Shown in pieces: positions 43,567 to 53,192 of a stretch of 64,000 nucleotides of DNA. The stretch covers positions 5,711,501 to 5,775,500 of the forward strand of contig NZ_CP127173.1 of the NCBI RefSeq assembly GCF_030264295.1. Direction: 5' to 3'. Within the stretch, counting starts at the first letter, position 1. Every line of letters starts with the position of its first letter. The translations under genes were made by a program, and so were the position numbers. The notes beneath the pieces were generated by a model. That model was not told the origin of the DNA and searched no databases. It saw only the letters and a list, made by a program, of their open reading frames with translations. The stretch is from Amycolatopsis nalaikhensis. GTDB taxonomy: Bacteria > Actinomycetota > Actinomycetes > Mycobacteriales > Pseudonocardiaceae.

Positions 43567-44469
43567 TTGACCACGTCCGAGGACCACGTTCGCTCCCATG
43601 TGGACATGACAGCAACTCAGCCGCAGTCCACACGCGCGGTCGCCTTGGTCGACTGGGCGCCGTTCGGCCGCGTGCTGCCGATCCTGGCCGCCTCTCCCGG
43701 AGCGGGCGCCACGAGCACCGCTGTCGCGATCGCCGACGTACTTCAGCTGGCAGGCCGGTCGGTTCTCCTGGTCGACGCTGGCGATCCTGTTCGATCAGGA
43801 CTCGGGTGCGCCGCGCGCGTAGACGGGCCGTGCCGGGACGGGCCCGGTCCCGCGGCCGGAATCCAGTTTTCTCGGCGTGCTCGTGCGGTTCTGGCACGCC
43901 TGGACGTCGCGGAGGCGGCCGCCGAGCCCGTGATGTTTCCGCCCCCCTTGTACTGGCATCCCGGCGGCCGCGGCGTTGACGTGACCGTGGTCGATATCGG
44001 CCACGATCCCTGGCGCTTGGCGACGGACCCTGCGCTCGGGCCGGGACAGTGGCTACGCGTCGGCAGTCCCTCGCCGATTCCTGCCTTGGTGGTGCGGCCA
44101 ACGGTGCCTGGCCTGGTGCACACGGAGCAGGTCCTGGCCCGCTTGGAGCCGTGGGTGCGTGCCGGTGCGGTGACCCCGCCGATGCAGCTGCTCGTCGTCG
44201 GCGCCCGCCGCTGGCCGTCCGGTGTCGCTGGTACTGCGGGACGTCGCACCAGCGTCCTGTTACCCGATGCCGTGTTCTTTCCGTACGACCGTGACATCGC
44301 CGTGCACGGCGTCACCGCCGACGTGACACCGCCGTCCCTGCGCTCGCCGGCCGAACAGCTGCTGCGTGCGTGGCGGGTGCTGCCGCAGCGGAAACGCCGC
44401 TTGTCGTGGCCATGGCAACGACGCGCTCGCGAACGCGACAACCACGCCTCCGGCCGCGGGCCCGGCTGA
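43567..44469 (+). CDS. MinD/ParA-like protein with degenerate Walker A
   Basis: A 300-residue protein at the head of the transfer operon. TTG is the start, since GGGAGG lies 5 bases before it. The P-loop position is LAASPGAGATSTAVAIADVL: the usual KGGxGKT has lost both lysines (GATST), so ATP hydrolysis is doubtful. VLLVDAGDPVRSG and VTVVDIGHDPW match the later strand motifs of the family. Similar degenerate MinD-like proteins open other actinobacterial conjugation operons. The basic tail RRARERDNHASGR could bind DNA or the membrane. Confidence 0.65.
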   Translation: MTTSEDHVRSHVDMTATQPQSTRAVALVDWAPFGRVLPILAASPGAGATSTAVAIADVLQLAGRSVLLVDAGDPVRSGLGCAARVDGPCRDGPGPAAGIQFSRRARAVLARLDVAEAAAEPVMFPPPLYWHPGGRGVDVTVVDIGHDPWRLATDPALGPGQWLRVGSPSPIPALVVRPTVPGLVHTEQVLARLEPWVRAGAVTPPMQLLVVGARRWPSGVAGTAGRRTSVLLPDAVFFPYDRDIAVHGVTADVTPPSLRSPAEQLLRAWRVLPQRKRRLSWPWQRRARERDNHASGRGPG

Positions 44470-44558
44470 GCCCACTGGCCGCCACCTCGGCAGAACTTCG
44501 ACGCCCTCCCACTTGACCCGCCCGACGTGACGTCGGGCGGTGCGATGCGGAGGGCCAC

Positions 44559-44849
44559 ATGCTCGCGCACATTGTCACCGACTGGCTCGCCCAGATTCCC
44601 AACCCTCATCCTGTGCAGCCCGAGGTCGGCGGCGACAAGATCCTCGGGCTGCTCAACAACGTCAAGTGGGGCGCGGGAGTCGCGCTCATCGCAGGATTTT
44701 TCATCGGGTTGATCGTCTGGGTCGGCGGCCGCTGGGTCGATCACCACCGCGCCGGGAAAGTCGGCGTCGTCATGATGCTCTGCGCCGTCGCTGGCGCAAT
44801 CCTCTACGGCATCGGCTGGTCGCTCATCAACAGCTTCGCGGGCGGTTGA
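44559..44849 (+). CDS. small two-helix membrane protein of the transfer operon
   Basis: A 96-residue protein with two hydrophobic segments (GAGVALIAGFFIGLIVWVG and VVMMLCAVAGAILYGIG) joined by a short basic loop GRWVDHHRAGK. Size and topology match VirB2/TrbC-like pilin or PrgI-side components of Gram-positive conjugation systems. It sits 3 bases upstream of the VirB8-like gene. Confidence 0.72.
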   Translation: MLAHIVTDWLAQIPNPHPVQPEVGGDKILGLLNNVKWGAGVALIAGFFIGLIVWVGGRWVDHHRAGKVGVVMMLCAVAGAILYGIGWSLINSFAGG

Positions 44850-44852
44850 GCC

Positions 44853-45668
44853 GTGTTCACCTCCACGCCAGCGCCGCGCTCGCGTAGGCGAGCAGGCCGC
44901 CTGATCACCGTCACCGTCGTGCTCGTCGCCGCCGTCGCGGTCGTGGTCGTTGCCCGGCAAGCGACGGCACCACCTTCGCTGCCCGCAGGCGCGAGTCCGC
45001 CCGCCATCCCATCGCCGGCTCCACCCACGGCGCCGGTCGATGAAGCAACCGCGTTGGCCACCCGTCCGATGCTGACGCTGCCGCTTGACGCGGCATTGCC
45101 ACACGAACTCACCACCGCGACGGCGGGGCCGCCGATCACCGTGCCGCGCCCGGCGCCGATCGCGACCCGCTGGATCACTGACGGGTTCCCGGCCACCGCC
45201 GAAGGCGCGCTCGGCTGGCTGACCGACCTGAACGAAACCGCGCTGCGCGGCGGCGACCCGGCGACGTACCTGCGGGCTTACGCGGAGTCGGCGCTGCCGC
45301 ACGCTCCTGCTGCGCAGGGCAGCGGCCTGTACGCGCTGCTGACCTCTTTCCGCGACCGCGCCGGCATCCGGCCGGGCGAGATCAAGCCCGGCTTGACCGT
45401 GACCTACGACGTTACCCAGGGCCTGATCAAGGGCACCGCCGAAGAGGGCCGGTTCGCGGTCGTGTGCACGCTCGGTCAGGCGAGCTTCGACTATCAGGGC
45501 CAGACCACGAGCATGGGCATCGGCGACTGCCAAGCTCTGCGCTGGACCGGCACCGCCTGGCGCATCGCCCCCGGTGCCCGCGCCGCCTATGCCCCCTGCG
45601 CGTGGCCAGGCAGTATCGAGTCGGTCAAAGCCGGGTACCGGCCCCTGATCCGGGACGGTGCCCGGTGA
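44853..45668 (+). CDS. VirB8/TcpC-like conjugation protein
   Basis: A 271-residue protein: short basic cytoplasmic N-terminus, one membrane helix (LITVTVVLVAAVAVVVVA), a Pro/Ala linker (residues 45-75) and an extracytoplasmic domain with NTF2-like character (AEGALGWLTDLNETALRGGD ... GQASFDYQGQTTSMGIGDCQALRW). This is the layout of TcpC/VirB8 channel proteins; the assignment rests on layout and operon position. The stop overlaps the next GTG. Confidence 0.65.
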   Translation: MFTSTPAPRSRRRAGRLITVTVVLVAAVAVVVVARQATAPPSLPAGASPPAIPSPAPPTAPVDEATALATRPMLTLPLDAALPHELTTATAGPPITVPRPAPIATRWITDGFPATAEGALGWLTDLNETALRGGDPATYLRAYAESALPHAPAAQGSGLYALLTSFRDRAGIRPGEIKPGLTVTYDVTQGLIKGTAEEGRFAVVCTLGQASFDYQGQTTSMGIGDCQALRWTGTAWRIAPGARAAYAPCAWPGSIESVKAGYRPLIRDGAR

Positions 45669-47071
45669 ACCCGCTGGATCTGCTGGACAAACTGGGACAG
45701 GTAGCCGGCGGAGCGGTCGGTGTTGTCGCCGATGGGATCCTCGAGCCGCTGATGGCGGCCACCTGGGCCGCGGCGCTGTTCCTGCTGCGCACTGCCTTCC
45801 AGCTTGTCGACCAGTTCTCCGTGCTGACCGTGTCCACCACGGACGGGCCGGTCTCGATTCTGTGGCCGATGACGCTGTGGATCTCCGGAGTGATCGCGTT
45901 GGGCATGTTCTTCTGGCAGATCATCACCACCGTCGCCCGCGGCGGCCGCGGATTCGTCCGTCTGATCACCGGGCCGATCCAATACGGGATCGCCCTCGCG
46001 GTCACCGTGAGCGTGGTCGCGGCGTTCCTTGCCGCGGCCGACGGCCTGACCCAGGCGATCCTGTCCACCGGGCTGCGTGTGGAGAACTTCCGGGACGCGC
46101 TGAACATGACCGGCTTCACCGACGCACTGTCGGACGAGGTGAAGAACGTCGTGCTCGGCCTGACCGGAGCCTTCGGGGTGATCCCGGCCGCGTTGGGCTT
46201 CGCGTTCGAGGCAGTGTTCCGCGAGGCCGCGATCTACGTGCTGGTCGCCACGATCGCCATCGCCGCCGCCGGCTTGGTGGCGGATGCGACCGCGCGCTGG
46301 TACTGGAAGGTCGTCCGCTGGGGCGTGGTCGCGATCGTGATGAAGCCGGCGCTGGCGTTCGTGCTGGTGCTGGCCGTGGCGATCGTCGGCGGCGCCCAGG
46401 GCCTGTCCGGGCTGCTGGCCGGCATCGGGGTGCTGTTCGTCGCGCTGTTGGTGCCGCTGGTGCTGTTCAAGCTGTTCGCGTTCGTCGACCCGGACTCCGA
46501 CCCGCAGGGCGCGTTCCGGGACAAGCTCGCGGATGCCGGGCTGGACTCACACGGCGCGAACAGCGTCGCCGGGCGGATGGCCGGAGCGTTCTGGAACAAG
46601 GCACGCAAAGAGTTCGGCGACAAAGGAAACGGTGGTGACGGGGAAGACGGTGGCGATAGTCAGGAGCAGGCGAACGTCGATCGCTTCGACCAGGCCGCCG
46701 CAGACGATGACACGACCACCGGGCCAATCGACGTGACCGAGGACGAGCACGCATCCGCGAAAGAGGGCGCGGGAACAGCGTCCGGCGGGTCCGACGCCGA
46801 GAAGCCCGGTGGCGCAGGGGACGCCGGAGCCGACCCGCCGGCCGAGACGGGGGATCCCGCCGTGGCAGCGGCCGACAGTAGCGGCGGCGAACCGGTGGCC
46901 GGGGCCGCCACTGACGGTGATGACGACGGGGAGTCGCCGGCCCTGGACCCGCCCGGCGATGCCGGTCCGCCGTCTCCGCCGACGCTGAAACCTCCAGGCG
47001 GTTCGCCGCCGGATGACGACGGGGGCGGCGCCGCGGCCGGGGAAGCCGAGGGCGCGGCGGTGCTGCTATGA
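45665..47071 (+). CDS. VirB6/TrbL-like polytopic channel protein
   Basis: A 468-residue protein. The first 290 residues have about six to eight membrane segments (for example ALFLLRTAFQLV, ISGVIALGMFFWQIITTVA, AIYVLVATIAIAAAGLVAD, GLLAGIGVLFVALLVPLVLF). The last 150 residues are a disordered acidic Gly/Pro/Asp tail (GGDGEDGGDSQEQ ... PPDDDGGGAAAGE). The shape matches VirB6/TrbL proteins of actinobacterial elements. GTG start and ATG of the next gene overlap neighbours on both sides. Confidence 0.75.
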   Translation: MNPLDLLDKLGQVAGGAVGVVADGILEPLMAATWAAALFLLRTAFQLVDQFSVLTVSTTDGPVSILWPMTLWISGVIALGMFFWQIITTVARGGRGFVRLITGPIQYGIALAVTVSVVAAFLAAADGLTQAILSTGLRVENFRDALNMTGFTDALSDEVKNVVLGLTGAFGVIPAALGFAFEAVFREAAIYVLVATIAIAAAGLVADATARWYWKVVRWGVVAIVMKPALAFVLVLAVAIVGGAQGLSGLLAGIGVLFVALLVPLVLFKLFAFVDPDSDPQGAFRDKLADAGLDSHGANSVAGRMAGAFWNKARKEFGDKGNGGDGEDGGDSQEQANVDRFDQAAADDDTTTGPIDVTEDEHASAKEGAGTASGGSDAEKPGGAGDAGADPPAETGDPAVAAADSSGGEPVAGAATDGDDDGESPALDPPGDAGPPSPPTLKPPGGSPPDDDGGGAAAGEAEGAAVLL

Positions 47072-48576
47072 GCGCGGCGACCAGGATCTACAAAGGACTG
47101 TCCCGCAGGGAGCGCGCTGGCTGGATCGTCGGGCTGACGCCGGTGCAGGCGTTGGTGTGTGTGGGGCTGGCCGTGCCGGTGATTCTCGCCCTCGCGGCCG
47201 GACGCTTCGGGCAGGCACTGGGTTTGGTTGGGCTCTGCGGCACGGTAGCGATGCTCGTGGTGGTGCCGGTGCGGGGCCGCCCGGCGCTGCGGTGGCTGTG
47301 GCATCTGCTGCTCTACCGCACGGGCGTCACGTTGAGGTGGTCGCGGTGGCAGTCGCGTGCGGTCACCGGCCAAGCCCGGGACCTGGACGAGCCGGACCTG
47401 CCCGGGGTGTTGGCCCGGCTGCGGTTCCCCGACGGGCCGCCGCTGCGTGATGTGGGCAGAGTGTGCCTGATCCACGACACCGGCGAAGGCCGGTGGGGCG
47501 CTACCGCTCGGCTGACCCACGCCGGGGTCGGGATGTTGTCGGATGCCCAGTGCGAGCGGCTGGCCAACCGGCTCGGCAACCTGTTGCTGTCGATCGGGCA
47601 CCGGGAGGTCATCGACCGGATGAGCCTGCTGGTGCGCACTGTCCCCGACGATGGCGCCGACTACCAGGCCTGGCGTGCCGAACACGAGGTCGCCGACGCC
47701 CCCGCGCTCGCGCGGCGGGCCACCGCGGAGCTGGACCGGCTGGTCGGGGCGGTGTCGGTCCGGCACGAGGTCTTCGTCACCCTCTCCGGCACCGAAGACG
47801 CCCTGCGACGCCCAGCCGCGGCGGCCGGTGGCGGCGTCACCGGCCGCGCGGCCGTGCTCTACCGCGTGCTGGACGGGCTCGAGGACAAGCTGAAGTCCCT
47901 CGGCGCCACCGGCGTGAAGTGGCTCTCGGGTCCGGAGCTGGCGGTGGCGATCCGTACCGGCTTCAACCCGGCCACTGCGGCCGGGCTGGCCGCACGCCGC
48001 CACCAGGCCGGCGGCGACTCCGGGGTCCGGTGGGCGACCGCCGGTCCCGTCCACGCCCCGGAACCCTCCGCACGGGCGTATCAGCACGACGGCTTCGCGA
48101 CCGTGTCCTATTCGGTGTTGATGCCCGAGGCCGGGACGGTGTTCGGGTCGCTGGGTGGGCTGCTGGCGGTCAAGACCGCGGGCGAGCGCCGCAGCCTCGC
48201 CATCCACTACGAGACCTTGTCGCAACACCGGTCCCGCAAGGCCGTGCGTCGCCTTCGGTTCCGCACCGGCGTCGTGCGGGACTGGAAGTCGTCGAAGGGC
48301 TTCAACTCCGGGGCGGCCGAAGCGCGTGAGGCGGGAGGTGCCCGGGCGCAGGAGCATGCGGTCGCGGCCGGACACGGGATCGTCCGTTTCGCCGTCGCCG
48401 CGGCGGTCACAGTCCCCGGGACTTGGAACGTCGAGGACCACGCGGCCAAGTTGGAGAACGACATCGCTGGCCGCTTCCAGCTCCTGCGGATGGAACTGGC
48501 CCAAGACGCCGGGTTCGTCGCCGCCGTACTGCCGGTCGGCCTGGGGTTGCCTCGGCTCCGCGGAGGTGCGTCGTGA
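47068..48576 (+). CDS. SCO6880-family conjugation protein (PrgI/VirB3-like N-terminus)
   Basis: A 502-residue protein starting MSAATRIYKGLSRRERAGWIVGLT. Two membrane helices (VQALVCVGLAVPVILALAAG, LGLVGLCGTVAMLVVVPVRG) are followed by a large soluble part with WLWHLLLYRTG and a repeated helical domain (LSDAQCERLANRLGNLLLSI). It corresponds to the S. coelicolor SCO6880 family that always precedes a VirB4-type ATPase. No Walker motif is visible, so it is likely the non-catalytic N-terminal half of a split VirB3-VirB4 unit. Confidence 0.8.
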   Translation: MSAATRIYKGLSRRERAGWIVGLTPVQALVCVGLAVPVILALAAGRFGQALGLVGLCGTVAMLVVVPVRGRPALRWLWHLLLYRTGVTLRWSRWQSRAVTGQARDLDEPDLPGVLARLRFPDGPPLRDVGRVCLIHDTGEGRWGATARLTHAGVGMLSDAQCERLANRLGNLLLSIGHREVIDRMSLLVRTVPDDGADYQAWRAEHEVADAPALARRATAELDRLVGAVSVRHEVFVTLSGTEDALRRPAAAAGGGVTGRAAVLYRVLDGLEDKLKSLGATGVKWLSGPELAVAIRTGFNPATAAGLAARRHQAGGDSGVRWATAGPVHAPEPSARAYQHDGFATVSYSVLMPEAGTVFGSLGGLLAVKTAGERRSLAIHYETLSQHRSRKAVRRLRFRTGVVRDWKSSKGFNSGAAEAREAGGARAQEHAVAAGHGIVRFAVAAAVTVPGTWNVEDHAAKLENDIAGRFQLLRMELAQDAGFVAAVLPVGLGLPRLRGGAS

Positions 48577-50114
48577 GCGGCCCACAGAACGAACGGACCG
48601 CCGCTGAGCTGCTCTCGACGTTCGGGCCCGCGGTCAGTACCCGCCCGCCGGGACACCGCCGAGGTGCTGATAGCCGCCGCGCGGGGCTAAACCAGCGGGC
48701 CGCGCCGCAGCGGGGATTCGCCCGGCCGGGGTACGGCTGGTCCCCGGTGGCAGCGCCGCTGCAGGTGTATCAAGCCGCAACCCACGAGATCGGCGGTCTG
48801 TTTCCGCTGCTCGCGGCGAGTCCGCTGCCCGCGGTCGGAGCCAGGATGGGCTACGACGTCCACAGTGGCGGCGCGTTCTACCTGCACCCTGTCGAGTTCG
48901 TCCTCCGCGCGATCTGCACCAACCCGAACATGGTCCTGTTCGGAGAACCCGGCCGCGGCAAGAGCTCCACCGTGGTGGCGTTCCTGCTGCGGATGATGCT
49001 CACCGGCGTCCGCACCCTGATCTCCGGCGACGTCAAAGGCGAATACACCCCCTTGCTGCACGCGCTGGGCGTCACGCCAATCATGCTCGGCCGGGGCAGC
49101 AACGCCCGCCTCAACGCCCTCGACCTCGGCCCCTTGGCCGCGCGCTGGGACACCTGGTCGACCGAGCGGCAACGCGACGAGGTCGACGGGGTCCTGGGCC
49201 GCTGGGTGCAGCTCCTGGTCGCGCTCGCCGAAGCCCAAGGCTACCGACCCACCGTCACTGACGAGGCCGCCCTCTCGGCGGCGCTGCGGCAGCTGCTCGG
49301 CGTCAGCGACGGCTACAGCCGCCTCGCACCGATCACCATCCCCGACGTCCACCGGATGCTTTCAGATCCGGATGAGCAGCTGTGGCAGAACCTTCGCTTC
49401 GCCAGCCGCCGCCAGTTCCTCGACCACCTACGCTCCATCACCGACGCCCTGGCCAACTTGATCAGCGGCCCGCTAGCCGGGCTGTTCGACGCGCAGACGA
49501 ACTTCACCGTCGACTGGGACGCCCCGATCCAGAGCCTGGACCTATCCCGGCTGCGCACCCGCGGCGACCAGGCCCTCGCCGTCGCCCTGACCTGCCTCGG
49601 CTCATGGTCGTCGCTGGCCACCGACCTGCAGGAGGACGGGGAGCTGCGGATCGTCGTCCGCGACGAGATCTGGCGGCAACTGCGACTGGGCCTGCGGGCC
49701 ATCCAGGCCGTCGACAGCGAACTGCGGCTGTCGCGCGCGGAACGCAAAATCCAAATACTGGTCAGCCACAAACCCGGCGACTTCCTCTCCGTCGGCACCA
49801 CCGGTTCCCAGGAAGTCGCCATCGCCCGCGACCTGCTCGCCCTGTGCTCGATCCGAGTCCTGCTCGGACAGTCGACGCGCGTGGCCAGCGAACTGGCTGA
49901 CGTCCTTGCACTATCGGAGAAAGAGCAAGAAGCCACGACCAGCTGGGCCAACGACCGTCAAGGCCGCGCCCTGTGGAAGATCGAAAATCGGAGCGGGCTC
50001 AAGATTCAGACGGTGCTCAGCCGGGTCGAGCGGCAAGTCTTTGACACCAACTCTCAACTCACCCGGAGACAGAACCCGTTATCTCCCAACGAGATGACGG
50101 TGACGACGCCATGA
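48573..50114 (+). CDS. VirB4-like conjugation ATPase
   Basis: A 513-residue ATPase powering the type IV channel. Walker A is LFGEPGRGKSSTVVAF near residue 130, Walker B is LRIVVRDEIWRQLR near 370, and a following sensor region RKIQILVSHKPGDF matches VirB4/TraE C-terminal motifs. GTG 48573 overlaps the SCO6880 stop (GTGA), and the TGA overlaps the next ATG (ATGA). Cytoplasmic face of the membrane. Confidence 0.85.
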   Translation: MSGPQNERTAAELLSTFGPAVSTRPPGHRRGADSRRAGLNQRAAPQRGFARPGYGWSPVAAPLQVYQAATHEIGGLFPLLAASPLPAVGARMGYDVHSGGAFYLHPVEFVLRAICTNPNMVLFGEPGRGKSSTVVAFLLRMMLTGVRTLISGDVKGEYTPLLHALGVTPIMLGRGSNARLNALDLGPLAARWDTWSTERQRDEVDGVLGRWVQLLVALAEAQGYRPTVTDEAALSAALRQLLGVSDGYSRLAPITIPDVHRMLSDPDEQLWQNLRFASRRQFLDHLRSITDALANLISGPLAGLFDAQTNFTVDWDAPIQSLDLSRLRTRGDQALAVALTCLGSWSSLATDLQEDGELRIVVRDEIWRQLRLGLRAIQAVDSELRLSRAERKIQILVSHKPGDFLSVGTTGSQEVAIARDLLALCSIRVLLGQSTRVASELADVLALSEKEQEATTSWANDRQGRALWKIENRSGLKIQTVLSRVERQVFDTNSQLTRRQNPLSPNEMTVTTP

Positions 50115-51238
50115 GGCGCAACAACGTTGTCGTAGCCGTGACCGGTGCACTGGTCGGGCTGGTGTTGCTGCCGATCCTCGCACTCACGCTCACCGTCGGG
50201 CCTGTCGCGACCGCGACGATCGTGCAGCTGACCGGCTGCGACCAGGGCGGCCCCGGTGGTGGCTCCGTCGTCGTAGATCGCCAGCAGCTGGGCGCCAGCG
50301 AGATGGACATCGCCCGCACCATCGTCGACGTCGTCCAGCAACGCCGCCTGCCCCGGTGGGCCGCGGTCCTCGCGGTCACCACCGGGATGGTCGAGTCGCG
50401 GCTGCGCAACCTCGACTACGGAGACCGCGACTCGGTCGGGGTCTTTCAGCAACGTCCGAGCCAGGGGTGGGGCACCCGTGAGCAAATCCTCAACCCTGTC
50501 TACGCCACCGATAAGTTCCTCGACGCCCTCCTCGCACTGCCTGGCTGGGACACCATGGCGCCGGGACGGGCGGAACAGGCGGTCCAGCGCAGCGGCTTCC
50601 CCGACCGCTACGCCCCACGCGAATCCGCTGCCGCAGCGATCGTCGATCGGTTCTGGAATGGCCCCGACAACCCGAGCCCACCCACGCCACCTGGCGGCGG
50701 CACCGAAGCCGTTCAGGCGCAGACGTTGTGTCCCGACCAAGACGGATCCGACGTTCCCCGCGAGCCGGGCCCGGTCGACCCGACGACGCTGCCACCGGGG
50801 TTCACGCTGCCCACCGATGTCCGCCAACGGGCCGCGGTCGGCTTCGCCCTGGGCCAGCTCGGTAAACCTTACGTCTGGGGCGCGAAAGGCCCGAACGCCT
50901 ACGACTGCTCCGGGCTGATGCTCGCCTCCTGGGCCGCCGCCGGGATCGGGATCCCAGCCGGCACACTCAGCCAAGTCCACGCCGGCCACGCCGTCGCCGC
51001 GATCCAGCACGTACAGCCCGGAGATCTGCTGTTCATCCCCGGAGCGCTCGGCACCGCACGAGTCCCGCGCCACGTCGGGATGTACGCCGGACACGGCCTG
51101 ATCGTCGATGCCTACGACACTGGCACCGGCGTCATCCTCGAACCCCTGTCCACTTGGACCTCGAAGATCGTCGCGATCCGCCGGATCGCCGATCCCGATT
51201 CGCCCTCCCCGCCGCCGGGAGGGAGCCCACTGCGATGA
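50111..51238 (+). CDS. two-domain cell-wall hydrolase: lytic transglycosylase-like plus NlpC/P60
   Basis: A 375-residue wall-cutting enzyme of the secretion channel. Membrane helix: VAVTGALVGLVLLPILALTLTVG. Domain 1 (residues 60-190) looks like a transglycosylase: VTTGMVESRLRNLDY (catalytic Glu) and SVGVFQQRPSQGWG. Domain 2 is NlpC/P60: GKPYVWGAKGPNAYDCSGLM with the catalytic Cys, then RVPRHVGMYAGHGLI with His. It opens peptidoglycan locally for channel assembly. Confidence 0.88.
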   Translation: MRRNNVVVAVTGALVGLVLLPILALTLTVGPVATATIVQLTGCDQGGPGGGSVVVDRQQLGASEMDIARTIVDVVQQRRLPRWAAVLAVTTGMVESRLRNLDYGDRDSVGVFQQRPSQGWGTREQILNPVYATDKFLDALLALPGWDTMAPGRAEQAVQRSGFPDRYAPRESAAAAIVDRFWNGPDNPSPPTPPGGGTEAVQAQTLCPDQDGSDVPREPGPVDPTTLPPGFTLPTDVRQRAAVGFALGQLGKPYVWGAKGPNAYDCSGLMLASWAAAGIGIPAGTLSQVHAGHAVAAIQHVQPGDLLFIPGALGTARVPRHVGMYAGHGLIVDAYDTGTGVILEPLSTWTSKIVAIRRIADPDSPSPPPGGSPLR

Positions 51239-51281
51239 ACCTCGTGCTGCCGCCCTCCCGCTGTCCGGGAGGGAGCGGCTC

Positions 51282-53192
51282 ATGCCACACACACGCACCG
51301 ACAGACTCACCCTGGACCGCGATGTCGCCCTGATCGGCCTCGCGGTCGCCGCGCTGGCGATCGTCTGCGTCCTCGGCATCATCGTCGTCACCGCGGCAGT
51401 CCTGGTCACCGGCTTCCACACCGGCGCCTGGGCCTGGCCTCCGATCACCGCCTGGCCTCGCTTCGCCCTCACCGTCGCCTTCCACGCCGCCGATCCCGGG
51501 ACGCGCTTGCCGGTCCCGTGGACCGGCGCCGTGAGCGATCACCAGCTCGCGTTCTACATCTGGTTCACCACGATCACCATGCTCGCCGCCAGCCTGACCA
51601 TCGGCACCGCGGTGCCGGTCTGGAGACGAGTGGCACCAGCGGACGCCGGGCACGCCACCCGCCGCGACATCGCCAGAACCCTGTCCGTCGCGGCCGCGCG
51701 GAAGACCGCCGCGTGGACCCGCGCCGACCTCACCGACGAACAGCGCCGCACTGCGCCGGTGGAGCAGATCGCGGTGCCGTTGCATCGCGGTCCCCGCCGC
51801 GAGCAGCTGGTGACGTCGCTGGAAACTCCGACCGGGACGATCGCACCGACGCGCTCGGGCAAGTCGCGTACCGATCTGGTGCACAAGGTCCTCGCCGCTC
51901 CTGGAGCGTTGGTCGCCTCGACAACGAAGACCGACCTTGCCGAGTGGTGCCTGATGGCCCGCACCCGCCGCCCGGTCGCGGGGCCAGTGCTGGTCATCGA
52001 CGCTACCGGCACGCTGTCCTGGCCCGCGCACGCCCGCTGGTCCCCGATCACCGGCTGCGCCGACCCCGCCGTCGCGCTCCGTCGCGCCGAAACCCTGATC
52101 GAAGCATCCTCGCTGGGCTTGGAGAACGTCGGCGGGAACGACGCCGTGTTCCGCGGCCGGGCGATGATCGTCATGCAGGCGTATCTGCTCGCCGCCGCCA
52201 GCCACCACCGCAATGTCGACCACCTCGTGCGGTGGTCGATCGCCAAACCTGCCGACCGCGAGCCCGTGGAGCTGCTAGAGCAGCAGTATCCACGGTTGGC
52301 GGAGAACCTCGAAGCGGAGATCGGGATGGTCGCCGAGACCTCCGACGCGGTCTGGATGTCGGTCCGCCGTGCGATCGAGCCGTTCATGAACCCCGCCATC
52401 CGCCACTTCGCCACCCCCAGCCCGGCCGAGGAACTGAACATCGACGAGTTCCTGCGCAGCCACGGCGCCCTGTTCGTCATCGCCGGGGAACACCAAGCCC
52501 CGCAGGCCCGGCCCGTCCTCACCGCGCTGGTCGAACAGATCCTCACCACCGCCCAGGACACCGCGCTGCGCCGAGAACGCCGACGGCTGGAACCACCGGC
52601 CACCGCGATCCTGGATGAGCTGTTCGCTGGGACACCGGTGCCGCGGTTGCCGGCGATCATCGCCGACTCCGCCGGACGCGGCGTGGTGATCCACTGGTCG
52701 GCGCAGTCGCGTTCCCAGCTGGACGAGCTCTACGGCGAACCGGGCCGGCTGCAACTGATCGACAACACGCTCACCCTGACCGCCTTCCCAGGGCTGAAAG
52801 ACGACAAGACCCTGGAGTGGCTGTCCACTCTGTCCGGGCAGCACCGCCGCCGCACCCACCAGCACCACAGCGACGGACTGTTCAGTGTCGGCCGCGGCGC
52901 CAGCGGCGAGGAGACCGTCCCGACGTTGCGCGCCGGCGACATCCGCACCCTCGACCGCGGCCGGGTGCTGATCCTGCACGGCAACCTTCGCCCGATCCTC
53001 GGCCGAACCGTCGACGTCGAGCAACGCCCTGACTGGCCCCAGCTGCAGGCCGACGTCGCGGTGATCCGGTCCGGCCGGGTCGCGATCACGCCCGACGGCT
53101 ACCCGCTGTCGCGGCCTAGAGCCTGTTTTGATGTGCTGACCAGCGGAGTTTCTGGCCGGCGTTGTGGGTGCGGCGTGTCTTGGATCAAATAG
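51282..53192 (+). CDS. VirD4/TraD-like coupling protein, last residues replaced by IS
   Basis: A 636-residue coupling ATPase that links the relaxase-DNA to the channel. It has two N-terminal membrane helices (LIGLAVAALAIVCVLGIIVV; FYIWFTTITMLAASL), Walker A IAPTRSGKSRTDLVHK near residue 195, and Walker B ATAILDELFAGTPVPR. The frame enters the IS at 53119, and the final 23 residues (from ACFDVLTS) are IS-encoded. Without the IS and one TA the frame would end SRPSPGDPR with its TGA overlapping the next ATG. Only about six residues are lost, so function may survive. Confidence 0.87.
   Translation: MPHTRTDRLTLDRDVALIGLAVAALAIVCVLGIIVVTAAVLVTGFHTGAWAWPPITAWPRFALTVAFHAADPGTRLPVPWTGAVSDHQLAFYIWFTTITMLAASLTIGTAVPVWRRVAPADAGHATRRDIARTLSVAAARKTAAWTRADLTDEQRRTAPVEQIAVPLHRGPRREQLVTSLETPTGTIAPTRSGKSRTDLVHKVLAAPGALVASTTKTDLAEWCLMARTRRPVAGPVLVIDATGTLSWPAHARWSPITGCADPAVALRRAETLIEASSLGLENVGGNDAVFRGRAMIVMQAYLLAAASHHRNVDHLVRWSIAKPADREPVELLEQQYPRLAENLEAEIGMVAETSDAVWMSVRRAIEPFMNPAIRHFATPSPAEELNIDEFLRSHGALFVIAGEHQAPQARPVLTALVEQILTTAQDTALRRERRRLEPPATAILDELFAGTPVPRLPAIIADSAGRGVVIHWSAQSRSQLDELYGEPGRLQLIDNTLTLTAFPGLKDDKTLEWLSTLSGQHRRRTHQHHSDGLFSVGRGASGEETVPTLRAGDIRTLDRGRVLILHGNLRPILGRTVDVEQRPDWPQLQADVAVIRSGRVAITPDGYPLSRPRACFDVLTSGVSGRRCGCGVSWIK

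Noticed and set aside
42845..44101. 418-residue minus-strand ORF over the MinD-like gene
   Set aside because: Arginine/proline-rich shadow; the MinD-like gene on the plus strand has a strong ribosome site and the EspR-like frame explains the other part.
46660..48585. 641-residue minus-strand ORF
   Set aside because: Antisense to SCO6880 and VirB6-like genes, whose frames show clear families and overlapping starts.
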